Below, piece after piece: positions 16,435 to 24,755 of a stretch of 64,000 nucleotides of DNA. The notes below the pieces were generated by a model, which was given only the letters and a program-made list of their open reading frames with translations, was not told the origin of the DNA and did not search any database. Positions within the stretch are counted from its first letter, which is position 1, and each line of letters begins with the position of its first letter. The stretch comes from Acidaminococcus sp. (lineage in GTDB: Bacteria > Bacillota > Negativicutes > Acidaminococcales > Acidaminococcaceae): positions 1,240,001-1,304,000 of the forward strand of contig JAKVOM010000001.1 in the NCBI GenBank assembly GCA_022482815.1, read 5' to 3'. The position numbers and the translations under genes were made by a program.

Positions 16435-17946
16435 ATGAATCAGTATGTTGTGAAACTCAACTCGGAAGATAACGTTGCTATTGCAATTAAGGATATTCCA
16501 TCCGGAACAGAAGTATCGGAGGGTCTGGTTGCTAAAGACATGATTCCCCAAGCCCACAAGATAGCTCTGAAGGATATCAAAAAAGGTGGAGAAATCCGCC
16601 GGTATAACACCGTGATTGGTTATGCCAAGGAGGATATTCAGAAGGGACGATGGATCAGCCAGTTTATGGTCAGTCTTCCTAAAGCTCCCGGCTTGGATGA
16701 TATGGAATATGGTACACACATTGTGAAGGATTTGCCGGAGCCACCCGTTAAAAATTGGTGGGGATATCCGAACCCTAAGGGAGGGCCGGCCGGAACGAGA
16801 AATGTCCTGGGAATTATGACGACCGTTCAATGTGCCGTCGGAGTAGGTAAAGTGGCCGTTGAGCGGATAAAGAAAGAGTTGTTGCCTCAATATCCCAATG
16901 TGGATGATGTTGTTCTAATTAGTCATGAATACGGATGCGGTGTTGCAATCAACGCGCCAGAGGCGAAAATCCCTATCCGGATTTTACAAAATCTGGTCCA
17001 CCAGCCTAATTTTGGCGGACAGGTCATGGTTCTCTCTCTCGGTTGTGAAAAGCTTACTGTTGAAAGACTGCTTCCTCCGGAAGAAGTTAAACCGGAAAAC
17101 ATTGTCGTCTTGCAAGACCAGCACGGCTTTGAAAAAATGGTTGATGCAATTATGGAGATGGCAGAAAAGAAACTGGCTATTCTCAACCAAAGAAAACGTG
17201 TGGAATTGCCTTTAAGTGATCTTGTAGTAGGGCTTCAATGCGGTGGCAGTGATGCCTTTTCGGGAGTCACTTGTAATCCTAGCGCAGGTTATGCCTCAGA
17301 TATGCTGGTTAAAGGCGGGGCTACCGTGATGTTTTCTGAAGTAACGGAAGCGCGCGACGGAATCCATTTGTTAGCAGCAAGATGTATCAATCGAGAGACA
17401 CGAGATAAGATGGCTGCTGAAGTGAAATGGTATGATGAATACCTTAAAGAAGGTGCAGTAGATAGAGATGCTAATCCTACCCCGGGAAATAAAAAAGGCG
17501 GCTTAGCCAATATTGTCGAAAAATCAATGGGTTCTATTGCTAAATCGGGCACAGCGCCTATTTCGGAAGTGCTTGCTCCCGGAGAACTTCCATCTCAGCA
17601 TGGTCTGATATTTGCCGTAACGCCAGCTAATGATTTTGCTTGTGGAACTTGTCAGATGGCGAGCGGTATAGGAGTCCATGTGTTTATGACCGGGAGAGGA
17701 TCTACGTACGGCCTGCCTATTGTTCCTGTGATTAAGCTTTGCTCTCGTTCAGATTTGTGGGAAAAATGGCCGGACTTGATTGATCTCAATGCCGGACCTA
17801 TTGCCTTGGGAAAATCCACGATTGCCGAGATAGGGACTCAGCTTTTCAAGCTCATTATCGATGTGGCCAGCGGGAAGAAATCTTTAGCTGAGCAACACAA
17901 AATTTACAATGATCTTTGTGTTTTTAATCCGGCTCCTCTTACGTAA
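16435..17946 (+). CDS. UxaA-family dehydratase (altronate/galactarate dehydratase-like)
   Basis: A 503-residue protein with an N-terminal SAF domain (residues 1-75, AIAIKDIPSGTEV) and a C-terminal UxaA/GarD domain (GGSDAFSGVTCNPSAG, FACGTCQMASGIGVHVFMTG, SRSDLWEKWPDLIDLNAG). The length matches UxaA (about 495) and GarD (about 523), so both halves are fused as in sugar-acid dehydratases rather than split as in sulfolactate lyase SuyAB. The reaction would be dehydration of a polyhydroxy acid. Exact substrate unknown; no uronate isomerase or tagaturonate reductase is nearby. GAAGGGGGCAG precedes the ATG. Confidence 0.87.
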   Translation: MNQYVVKLNSEDNVAIAIKDIPSGTEVSEGLVAKDMIPQAHKIALKDIKKGGEIRRYNTVIGYAKEDIQKGRWISQFMVSLPKAPGLDDMEYGTHIVKDLPEPPVKNWWGYPNPKGGPAGTRNVLGIMTTVQCAVGVGKVAVERIKKELLPQYPNVDDVVLISHEYGCGVAINAPEAKIPIRILQNLVHQPNFGGQVMVLSLGCEKLTVERLLPPEEVKPENIVVLQDQHGFEKMVDAIMEMAEKKLAILNQRKRVELPLSDLVVGLQCGGSDAFSGVTCNPSAGYASDMLVKGGATVMFSEVTEARDGIHLLAARCINRETRDKMAAEVKWYDEYLKEGAVDRDANPTPGNKKGGLANIVEKSMGSIAKSGTAPISEVLAPGELPSQHGLIFAVTPANDFACGTCQMASGIGVHVFMTGRGSTYGLPIVPVIKLCSRSDLWEKWPDLIDLNAGPIALGKSTIAEIGTQLFKLIIDVASGKKSLAEQHKIYNDLCVFNPAPLT

Positions 17947-18031
17947 AAGTAGTTGCCTCGGAATTTCCTTTTGGTTAATTTAAGGATTCTTGTTAAATGA
18001 CAAAGGGCATGCAAGGATAGGAGTGATTGCA

Positions 18032-19072
18032 TTGTATTATTCTGTTCAAAAGATTAGAGAATATTGTGAAAAAGTGTGGGAAAAAGCGGGACTTTCCAAA
18101 GAAGATGCAGCAACTTGCGTTGATGTGTTGCTGGCGGCAGATATGCGTGGGCAGCGTACTCATGGTGTCACCCATATGAAGGATTACTGCGAGCGCCTGA
18201 AGAAAGGAACTGCAAATTCAGGCAGTCAGATGGAAATGAAACAGACTTCTCCAACTTCGCTGGTTGTTGATGCAAAGCATGGGGTTGGAATGGTGGTTGC
18301 TCCTCGTATTATGAAAAAATGCATCGAAGTAGCCAAGGGCTCTGGTGCATGTTTTGCTTCGGTACATAATGGCTGTCATTATGGCTTAGGTGCTTATTAT
18401 CCAATGATGGCACTGAAAGAAAATATGATTGCCTTCAGTTTTGCAAATACGCCGCCTTTGGTTGCACCATTTGGAGGAGCAGATCCTCTCTTGGGAACAA
18501 ATCCTGTTTCAATAGCAATTCCGGCTGGTAAACATCCGGATTTAGTGTTAGACATTGCAACGAGTATTGTCGCCAAAGGAAGGATTTCTCTGGCCTTGAA
18601 AGAAGGTCAAAAAATTCCTAAGGGATGGGCACTGGATAAGTACGGTGCTGATACAACTGATCCGGCAGCCGCCAATGTTGGTGCACTGCTTCCTTTCGGA
18701 GCTCATAAGGGGTATGGGATTATGTTGATCGTTTCCCTTCTTTCGTTTGCTCTTAGTGGTGCTGATATGGACATCAACCTTCCAAGGTTTTTTGAAAATA
18801 CTGATGCTCTGAGTAATATTGGGTATTTTATGGGTTGCATTGATATTGCGAAATATTGTAAGGTTGAGGATTTTAAAAAACGAGTCGATGCTATGTTTGA
18901 TCTTCTGAAGAATTGTCGCCCATCTGTTGGGTCGAAGGGTGTGTTGATTCCAGGTGAGATTGAATACGTCAAAACCCAAAAGGCGATGAAGGAAGGCATT
19001 GATCTTTCCGAAGCGACCCTTCGTGATTTTAAGGAGATGTCGGCAGAATATGGCGTCCCTTATGATTTTTGA
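18032..19072 (+). CDS. Ldh2/malate dehydrogenase-family oxidoreductase
   Basis: A 346-residue NAD(P)-dependent dehydrogenase of the malate/L-lactate/sulfolactate/ureidoglycolate family. Seen are the catalytic-type His in RGQRTHGVTHM, HNGCHYGLGAYY, the GTNPVSIAIP loop, DIATSIVAKGRI and FGAHKGYGIMLIVSLLS. It likely interconverts a hydroxy acid and its 2-oxo form. There is no good ATG: TTG at 18032 follows ATAGGAG by 8 bp and matches the usual family start. The neighbours (UxaA-like dehydratase upstream, Tct transporter downstream) fit a role early in hydroxy-acid catabolism. Confidence 0.87.
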   Translation: MYYSVQKIREYCEKVWEKAGLSKEDAATCVDVLLAADMRGQRTHGVTHMKDYCERLKKGTANSGSQMEMKQTSPTSLVVDAKHGVGMVVAPRIMKKCIEVAKGSGACFASVHNGCHYGLGAYYPMMALKENMIAFSFANTPPLVAPFGGADPLLGTNPVSIAIPAGKHPDLVLDIATSIVAKGRISLALKEGQKIPKGWALDKYGADTTDPAAANVGALLPFGAHKGYGIMLIVSLLSFALSGADMDINLPRFFENTDALSNIGYFMGCIDIAKYCKVEDFKKRVDAMFDLLKNCRPSVGSKGVLIPGEIEYVKTQKAMKEGIDLSEATLRDFKEMSAEYGVPYDF

Positions 19073-19197
19073 TTAAAAAAATAAGGAAGCTTTAATTGCT
19101 CTTAACATCTCAGACCGGAAAGGAGGGCAGCGGGGAATTTCGTCAGATGTCTGTATATAGAGAAACGTGTTAGATCAGAAAAAGGAGGAAATATGAA

Positions 19198-20208
19198 ATG
19201 AAACACAAGGTTTTAACTACTATGCTGGCATTAGCAGTCTTGGCAATGGGAAGTCTAGGATGCGGCGGAAATAACAATAAGCAAACCGCTTCCAAGAGCG
19301 GCGATGTAAAGTGGCCAACAAAACCGGTTCAGATTATTGTTCCTTTCTCCGCCGGTGGCGATACGGATTACAATGCCCGTATTATGGCTAAGTATCTGGA
19401 AAAGAAATTAGGTAAACCGTTTACGGTTACCAACGTCGTTGGTGGCGGCGGATCCATTGCAGATAACAGAGTTAAAAATGCTAATCCTGATGGATACACA
19501 ATTCTGGTTAACCATGTAACGCTTAACTTGTCCACCGCTTCCAAAGTTATTGATTTTAGCTTTAAGGATTATCAAATGGGTGGCGTGTTTGCTCAGCAGG
19601 CGAGCGATGTTGTTCTCGTGAGAGGAGATTCTCCTTGGAAGAGTGTTAAAGATTTGATTGAAGATTCCAAGAAGAATCCTAATAAATATAAGATCGCTGC
19701 TAATACGGGTACTTCTTCCCACTATGTGGCTATTTCTCTGCAAAATGCAGGGGCACAGCTCAACGTAGTCGACTCTGGTGGATCTGCTGACCGTATTGTT
19801 GCCCTCCTGGGTGGCCACGTCGATGTAATTCCGGCAGCATATCCTGGTGTAAGAGACTATATTAAGACTGGTAAATTTAAAGTACTGGCAACTTGTGCCG
19901 ATAAACGTTTGGATGCGCTGCCTGATGTGCCTACTCTGAAGGAAAGTGGTGTAGATTGCGTTTATTTCTATAACTACACGTTCTTCTTCCCGAAAGGAAC
20001 CGATCCGAAGATTGCTGAAAAGCTGAACGCAGCGGTTAAGGACATTGTAGCGAACGACAAGTCCTACGCACAAGAAATCGAAAAGGCATATATGCAGAAG
20101 CCTTTCTGCATGAGCATTGCAGATTCTGAAAAGTTCTGGCAGTCCAGTTATGATTCGATTATGAAGTTTGCTGATAAATTACAGGGGAAGGTTCAAAAGC
20201 AAAAATAA
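19198..20208 (+). CDS. tctC: Tripartite tricarboxylate transporter binding protein (TctC/Bug family)
   Basis: A 336-residue lipoprotein. The signal MKHKVLTTMLALAVLAMG ends in a lipobox SLGC, so the mature protein starts at Cys22. The Bug-family signature WPTKPVQIIVPFSAGGDTD begins the domain, followed by VVGGGGSIADNRV and PDGYTILVNH. It captures an anionic substrate outside the membrane for TctAB. Bug proteins bind carboxylates such as citrate, glutamate or sugar acids, and the ligand cannot be deduced here. AAAGGAGGAAAT precedes the start. Confidence 0.93.
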   Translation: MKHKVLTTMLALAVLAMGSLGCGGNNNKQTASKSGDVKWPTKPVQIIVPFSAGGDTDYNARIMAKYLEKKLGKPFTVTNVVGGGGSIADNRVKNANPDGYTILVNHVTLNLSTASKVIDFSFKDYQMGGVFAQQASDVVLVRGDSPWKSVKDLIEDSKKNPNKYKIAANTGTSSHYVAISLQNAGAQLNVVDSGGSADRIVALLGGHVDVIPAAYPGVRDYIKTGKFKVLATCADKRLDALPDVPTLKESGVDCVYFYNYTFFFPKGTDPKIAEKLNAAVKDIVANDKSYAQEIEKAYMQKPFCMSIADSEKFWQSSYDSIMKFADKLQGKVQKQK

Positions 20209-20236
20209 ATGATGTGTAACTGAAAAAGGAGCTATT

Positions 20237-20821
20237 ATGAGCGACAAGAGAAAGGAAATTTTGTCATCAGCTTTCTTTGCAGTTCTTTCTGTACTTTATT
20301 TTTGCGGGACTTTTTCCATCAGAAGTTATAATGCCTTTGGTGTGACGGTATTGTCATCTGCCAGTGTTCCTAGAGCACTGGCAGTGGCACTACTGGTGCT
20401 CAGTCTACTCCATATTTATTCTGTGATTAGTATGGATAAAAAAGCTAAAAATGCTAAAAATGCCGCTAAGGTGGAAACTTCAGAGGCAAAGACTGAGGAA
20501 AAGAAAGTCCACGGTGTAGATATTGAAAAAGAACTTGCGCAAGCTGAGAAAAACGAAAATGCAGGTAAAATCAACAATAAAGATGTTGTTTTAACGGTTG
20601 TATTTTTGATCCTGTATGTGATAGGTCTTACTTATTTGGGATTTATTATTTCTACTTTTATTTATATTGTGGCTCAATCGGAATTGATGACGTTAAAGGC
20701 GAAAAGAAAACAGGGCCTCATCAAGAGCATTATTTTAGCTGCAGTTGCTACAGCTGCCATCTATTTCCTGTTTAATAATTTGCTTTCACTCTTACTTCCG
20801 GTGGGCGTATTTGGAATTTAG
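20237..20821 (+). CDS. tctB: Tripartite tricarboxylate transporter small subunit
   Basis: A 194-residue membrane protein with four predicted helices: SAFFAVLSVLYFCGTF, ALAVALLVLSLLHIYSVI, then a charged Lys/Glu-rich cytoplasmic loop of about 55 residues, then VVLTVVFLILYVIGLTYLG and a C-terminal pair. This is the TctB topology, with an unusually long charged loop. AAAAGGAG precedes the ATG. It lies between tctC and tctA. Confidence 0.9.
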   Translation: MSDKRKEILSSAFFAVLSVLYFCGTFSIRSYNAFGVTVLSSASVPRALAVALLVLSLLHIYSVISMDKKAKNAKNAAKVETSEAKTEEKKVHGVDIEKELAQAEKNENAGKINNKDVVLTVVFLILYVIGLTYLGFIISTFIYIVAQSELMTLKAKRKQGLIKSIILAAVATAAIYFLFNNLLSLLLPVGVFGI

Positions 20822-20838
20822 ATTGGAGGGGACAACAG

Positions 20839-22335
20839 ATGACTGAGATGTTAATTCAAGGTGTTACAGCTGTTATATCCAATCCAATTTGTATCGCCTT
20901 GATTTTTTTCTGTACTGGGGTAGGCATCGTATTTGGCGCAATTCCTGGTTTAACGGCAACGATTGCAATCGCCATGATGTTGCCGATCACTTTTTCGATG
21001 GAAACTACGATGGGAATATCTACTCTGGTAGCCCTGTACATCGGGGGCATTTCGGGAGGACTGGTTTCTGCAATTTTGTTGAATATGCCGGGAACTCCTT
21101 CTTCCATTGCCACGTGTTTTGATGGACGTCCTATGGCTTTGAAGGGTGAAGGTGGTAAAGCCTTGGGTGTCGGAGTGGTATTTTCGTTTATTGGAACTGC
21201 TCTTGGTATTGCTGCCATGATATTCATTGCTCCTCCTCTGGCTGCAATCACCATTAAGTTTGGGGCATGGGAATATTTTACGGTAACGCTGTTTTCTCTG
21301 ACATTGATTGCTAGTTTGGCTGGCAAAGATATTGTCAAGGGCATCATTACTGCTATTCTTGGTATGATGTTTGCGTCTGTGGGGTTAGCACCCATTGATG
21401 GTGTCGAGCGGTTTACCTTTGGAAGTGTAGAACTTTCGTCAGGGTTTGCCATGTTGTCTGTCCTTGTGGGCCTTTATGCTATTTCTGAGGTTATGAAAAC
21501 TGCCGGTACGATGCAATCGGGTGAAGACTATGTAGCGACTAAATTCGAGCTAAAGGGATTTGGTTTTTCTTTAGCTGAATTTTTCAGCCAGATTAAGAAC
21601 GCAATCAGGTCTGCTCTTATTGGTATCGGGATTGGGATTCTTCCTGGTATTGGCGGAGGAACAAGTAATATTGTTTCCTATTCTATCGCTAAGAATCAGT
21701 CTAAGTATCCTGAAAAATTTGGGACAGGTATCATCGATGGTATAGTTGCTTCTGAAACAGCAAACAATGCGACCATCGGCGGTGCAATGATTCCGCTTTT
21801 AACCTTGGGCATTCCTGGTGATACGGCCACTGCTATGCTGCTGGGCGGCTTTATGATTCACGGAATTCAACCCGGTCCGCTGCTTTTTGAATCTCATGGA
21901 GATGTCGTCTATGGCGTATTTACAGCTATGATTCTTTCGTCGTTCTTCATGTTGATTTGGTCCTTTGGAGCCATGCGGCTGTTCATTAGAATCTTGAAGG
22001 TTCCCAAGAACTATCTGTTCCCTATCATCGTGGTGCTTTGCTCTGTAGGCTCTTTTGCTTTGGATAACCGAGTTTTTGATGCAGCTTCGATCATTCTTTT
22101 TGGTGTGATTGGCTACACATTAGAAAAACTGAAGTATCCGCTTCCTCCCTTTATTCTGGGATTTGTGCTTGGCGGCACTTTTGAACAGAATTTGCGTAGA
22201 GGGCTGCAGATCGGAAATGGGGACATATTCGACTTATTTAATTATCCCATTGCTGTCGTCTTCCTGGTGGCAACGATTATTTCCGTTTTCTTCTCCATCA
22301 GACAATTTAGAAAAAATGCGAAAGTTGCCAATTGA
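20839..22335 (+). CDS. tctA: Tripartite tricarboxylate transporter large permease
   Basis: A 498-residue permease with about 12 hydrophobic segments and TctA signatures: GAIPGLTATIAIAMMLPIT near residue 33, LNMPGTPSSIATCFDGRP, and GIGILPGIGGGTSNIVSY with ETANNATIGGAMIP in the second half. It forms the secondary-transport pore with TctB and is fed by TctC. GGAGGGG precedes the ATG. A terminator follows, closing the transport operon. Confidence 0.95.
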   Translation: MTEMLIQGVTAVISNPICIALIFFCTGVGIVFGAIPGLTATIAIAMMLPITFSMETTMGISTLVALYIGGISGGLVSAILLNMPGTPSSIATCFDGRPMALKGEGGKALGVGVVFSFIGTALGIAAMIFIAPPLAAITIKFGAWEYFTVTLFSLTLIASLAGKDIVKGIITAILGMMFASVGLAPIDGVERFTFGSVELSSGFAMLSVLVGLYAISEVMKTAGTMQSGEDYVATKFELKGFGFSLAEFFSQIKNAIRSALIGIGIGILPGIGGGTSNIVSYSIAKNQSKYPEKFGTGIIDGIVASETANNATIGGAMIPLLTLGIPGDTATAMLLGGFMIHGIQPGPLLFESHGDVVYGVFTAMILSSFFMLIWSFGAMRLFIRILKVPKNYLFPIIVVLCSVGSFALDNRVFDAASIILFGVIGYTLEKLKYPLPPFILGFVLGGTFEQNLRRGLQIGNGDIFDLFNYPIAVVFLVATIISVFFSIRQFRKNAKVAN

Positions 22336-22372
22336 GTCTGACCTTTTGGTGCTTGCGTGCTTTTAAAAGTAA

Positions 22373-22410
22373 GGGCAGTGTAATTGGATGAACACTGCCC
22401 CATTTTTAAA
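22373..22410 (+). terminator. Terminator after tctA
   Basis: GGGCAGTGT pairs with ACACTGCCC over a 10-base loop, then CATTTTTAAAA. The remaining 246 bp up to the VOC gene show no further clear signal. Confidence 0.85.
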
Positions 22411-22656
22411 AGAAGATTGCTGTATTTAATTACATAAGGTGGAAGCTTGCCTTCTTGCATAAATAAACTGAACTGATTCATATATGCCTTACATGAATTA
22501 CTACCATTTTAAATAAGAGCTGCTAAGTATGGAATTTTTAATTGTACTGCTGCAGAGAATTTATGGCATTATATTATACTGAGGGTCGTTAATTCATTTA
22601 AAGGAAAAGACAATATGATACTGTAAGTGGGTTTGCAGATTAAAAAGGTGTTTACT

Positions 22657-23010
22657 ATGAACAATTTAGTAAAATATCGTTTAAAACATATTGGAATTAA
22701 CTGTAAGAACGAAAAAGAAGCAAGAAAAATGGTTACTTTGCTTTGCTCGCTTTTCAATATGGAACCAGGTCCGGAGAATGAGTCTCACATTTTTGTATCT
22801 AACTGTTTTGAAGTTATGAAGCATGATAAGATTGGAAAATATGGACATATAGCACTTCAGACAGACGATGTTGAGCTTGCAATGAAGGATTTAGCGGCAA
22901 AAGGAATTCATTTTCAAGAGGATACAATTCGCCGTGATCGGGAAGGAAAGATTATCTTTATTTATCTCAAAGAAGATATTGGTGGGTTTTCTTTTCATTT
23001 GACAATATAA
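22657..23010 (+). CDS. VOC (glyoxalase-fold) protein, KDPG-aldolase-tail-like
   Basis: A 117-residue single-domain vicinal-oxygen-chelate protein. LKHIGINCKNEKEARK, NCFEVMKHDKIGKYGHIAL and YLKEDIGGFSFHL match, from memory, the C-terminal VOC domain that some Clostridia carry fused to KDPG/KHG aldolase. Here it stands alone. If the resemblance is right, it supports a 2-oxo-3-deoxy acid as an intermediate of the island. The start follows AAAGGTG. The catalytic role of this domain is not established. Confidence 0.7.
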   Translation: MNNLVKYRLKHIGINCKNEKEARKMVTLLCSLFNMEPGPENESHIFVSNCFEVMKHDKIGKYGHIALQTDDVELAMKDLAAKGIHFQEDTIRRDREGKIIFIYLKEDIGGFSFHLTI

Positions 23011-23040
23011 TTTTGTTCATTTCATACTTTCCTTTTTTTT

Positions 23041-23077
23041 CAACTCTGGACGGTTCTGTCGATACTGTCCAGAGTTG
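23041..23077. terminator. Strong hairpin between VOC and MBL genes
   Basis: CAACTCTGGACGGT pairs with ACTGTCCAGAGTTG, 14-base arms with one wobble. The T-run lies before rather than after it, so efficiency as a terminator is uncertain. Confidence 0.55.
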
Positions 23078-23134
23078 AATTTGTCATCATTGGAAGTACA
23101 TGACTTAATCTTATATCACAAAGGATATGTTATT

Positions 23135-23956
23135 ATGAAGTTGATAATGCTGATGGAAAATCGCGGTTCTGCCAACAGATCACTTATCAATGAATTTGGA
23201 TTCTCTGCTTATGTAGAATGTGATGATCTGAATATTTTGTTTGATTTTGGCCCCAATCTTGATACTCTTAAGAATGTACAGGCATTAAATATACACCTTG
23301 AGAAAGTTGATTACCTGATTGGGAGTCACGGACATTTTGATCATTCCGGGGGATATCCTGCGTTTTTAAGGGCAGGCTGCCATAAACCATTTATTACGGG
23401 TGAAGGATATTTCAATGAAAAATATTCTCTTGATGGTATCCGTGCTACCTATTTGGGGAATAGTTTTGACGAGAATCTACTGAGACGAGAAGGAATAGAG
23501 CACAAAGTTTGTAAGAAAGTTCTAAAGTTAAGTGAGACGGAATTTATAATGGGTGGCTTTAAAAGAGTATATGATTTTGAAATGATTCCGGATCGATTTT
23601 GTATACGAAATGGAAATACCCTTGTAAAAGATAATTTTGATGATGAAATCTGTTTTGTCCATAAAATGAAAGATGGTCTTTTTGTCCTGGTGGGCTGCAG
23701 TCATCCTGGAATTTTGAACATCCTTAGTTCTGTTAAGGAATATTTTGGAATGCCAATTATAGGTGTTGTTGGAGGAACACATTTAAAAGATGCCTCTGAA
23801 GATCGGATTCACCGCACAATTCAAGTCATTAAAAGCTTCGGCATCAGTTTTATTGGTTTTAATCATTGTACTGGGGAAAAATTTGAAAATCTTATTAAGG
23901 ATGAAACTAGTATCAAAGCAGTTCATTTGGGAACAGGTGATGCTTTGTTTATCTGA
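23135..23956 (+). CDS. MBL-fold metallo-hydrolase (COG1237 type)
   Basis: A 273-residue metallo-beta-lactamase-fold protein. The metal site SHGHFDHSGG (HxHxDH) is at about residues 69-78, with further His in VGCSHPGI, VGGTHLKD and GFNHCTGE. This layout fits the COG1237 group, often annotated as a methanopterin-related phosphate synthase, whose bacterial role is unclear. AAAGGAT precedes the ATG. It may belong to the catabolic island, but the hairpin upstream suggests a separate transcript. Confidence 0.8.
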   Translation: MKLIMLMENRGSANRSLINEFGFSAYVECDDLNILFDFGPNLDTLKNVQALNIHLEKVDYLIGSHGHFDHSGGYPAFLRAGCHKPFITGEGYFNEKYSLDGIRATYLGNSFDENLLRREGIEHKVCKKVLKLSETEFIMGGFKRVYDFEMIPDRFCIRNGNTLVKDNFDDEICFVHKMKDGLFVLVGCSHPGILNILSSVKEYFGMPIIGVVGGTHLKDASEDRIHRTIQVIKSFGISFIGFNHCTGEKFENLIKDETSIKAVHLGTGDALFI

Positions 23957-24131
23957 TTTATTTGTACTGAAGTCGGCGAGTATCTGTAATGAAGCTGCTC
24001 TATAAATTTATTTTTATTGCTTTTTAGTTGCCCATTTTTTGTTCTTTTGTTATAATTAGCGGGATAAAATCATTTGCTTCTGCCGCCGGGCAGACAGTTT
24101 CGGATGGATCGCGCCAGGCAGATTCGTCCTG

Positions 24132-24192
24132 ATACCGGATTTCGTGTCAATAGGCCTTTGAAGACACGGAATACCGGTATTTCTGTTTTTTT
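24132..24192 (+). terminator. Leader terminator (possible attenuator) upstream of the SMR gene
   Basis: A 17-18 base stem (ATACCGGATTTCGTGTC with GACACGGAATACCGGTAT) followed by TTCTGTTTTTTT ends at the ribosome-binding site of the exporter. A terminator in that place normally belongs to an attenuating leader. The 70 bp upstream are GC-rich and structured (GCCGCCGGGCAGACAG). I do not recognise a guanidine riboswitch consensus in it. Confidence 0.75.
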
Positions 24193-24207
24193 GGAGGGAA
24201 TTTGATT

Positions 24208-24522
24208 ATGCAGTGGATTTATCTTTTACTGGCAGGAATTTTTGAAATTACCTGGGCTGTGGCAATGAAGTATTCGGAGGGATTTTCCAGAATTTTGCCG
24301 AGTGTGATTACGCTTGTCTTTTACGTGATGAGCGCCATTTTCTTATCTTTGGCACTGCACAAGCTGCCGCTGGGAACAGCGTATGCCATGTGGACCGGAT
24401 TTGGTATTATCGGGACGAGTGTGCTCGGGGTACTGCTCTTTCATGAGACGATGACTCCGGCACACCTGGTTTGCGTTCTCCTCATTGCCGGCGGTATCGC
24501 CGGCTTAAAAATACTGGGGTAA
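24208..24522 (+). CDS. SMR-family exporter (SugE/Gdx-like)
   Basis: A 104-residue, four-helix small multidrug resistance protein. The first helix has the membrane glutamate in LLLAGIFEITWAVAMKYS, and GTAYAMWTGFGIIGTSVLG is typical of the family. KYSEGF and AMWTGFG favour the SugE/Gdx (guanidinium exporter) branch over EmrE. Such proteins work as antiparallel dimers in the inner membrane. The ATG at 24208 has GGAGGG 9 bp upstream. Regulation is probably by the terminator-bearing leader immediately before it. Confidence 0.87.
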   Translation: MQWIYLLLAGIFEITWAVAMKYSEGFSRILPSVITLVFYVMSAIFLSLALHKLPLGTAYAMWTGFGIIGTSVLGVLLFHETMTPAHLVCVLLIAGGIAGLKILG

Positions 24523-24593
24523 ACGCAACAATCTTTTGCCTCAAAGGACGGCACCGTTTATTTCTGATATTCTCGATGGCAGCCTTTGCCGGT

Positions 24594-24622
24594 TTGACTT
24601 TTTTCTCTGTGAAGTATAAAAT
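24594..24622 (+). promoter_or_regulatory. Promoter of the ThiE-like gene
   Basis: TTGACT at 24594-24599 and TAAAAT at 24617-24622, 17-bp spacing. It lies about 60 bp before the leader hairpin. Confidence 0.6.
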
Positions 24623-24680
24623 AAAAATGTTACAGTGCATGGCACGTTATAATTCAATAGTAAGACAAAGTGAGTGAACA

Positions 24681-24735
24681 GGGTTCACGAAGGGGAGCAC
24701 CACCGCGGGTGCTATTCTTTCGTGAGCCCTTTTTG
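24681..24735 (+). terminator. Leader terminator upstream of the ThiE-like gene
   Basis: GGGTTCACGAA pairs with TTCGTGAGCCC, with an inner AGCACC/GGTGCT stem, followed by five T. It ends 20 bp before the start codon, so it is either an attenuator or the end of an upstream transcript. No TPP-riboswitch motif is seen before it. Confidence 0.75.
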
Positions 24736-24755
24736 ATTTAAGGGGGATTATTTTG

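Noticed and set aside
19193-19201. Start codon at 19193 for tctC
   Set aside because: It gives ATG-AAA-TGA and stops at once; the in-frame ATG is at 19198.
24061-24131. Known guanidine-I, -II or -III riboswitch
   Set aside because: The conserved sequences I know for these classes are not present, so it is listed only as a possible attenuator.
24681-24735. T-box leader before the ThiE-like gene
   Set aside because: There is GGGTGCT but no GGGTGG/ACCGCG T-box in the right register and no room for stem I.
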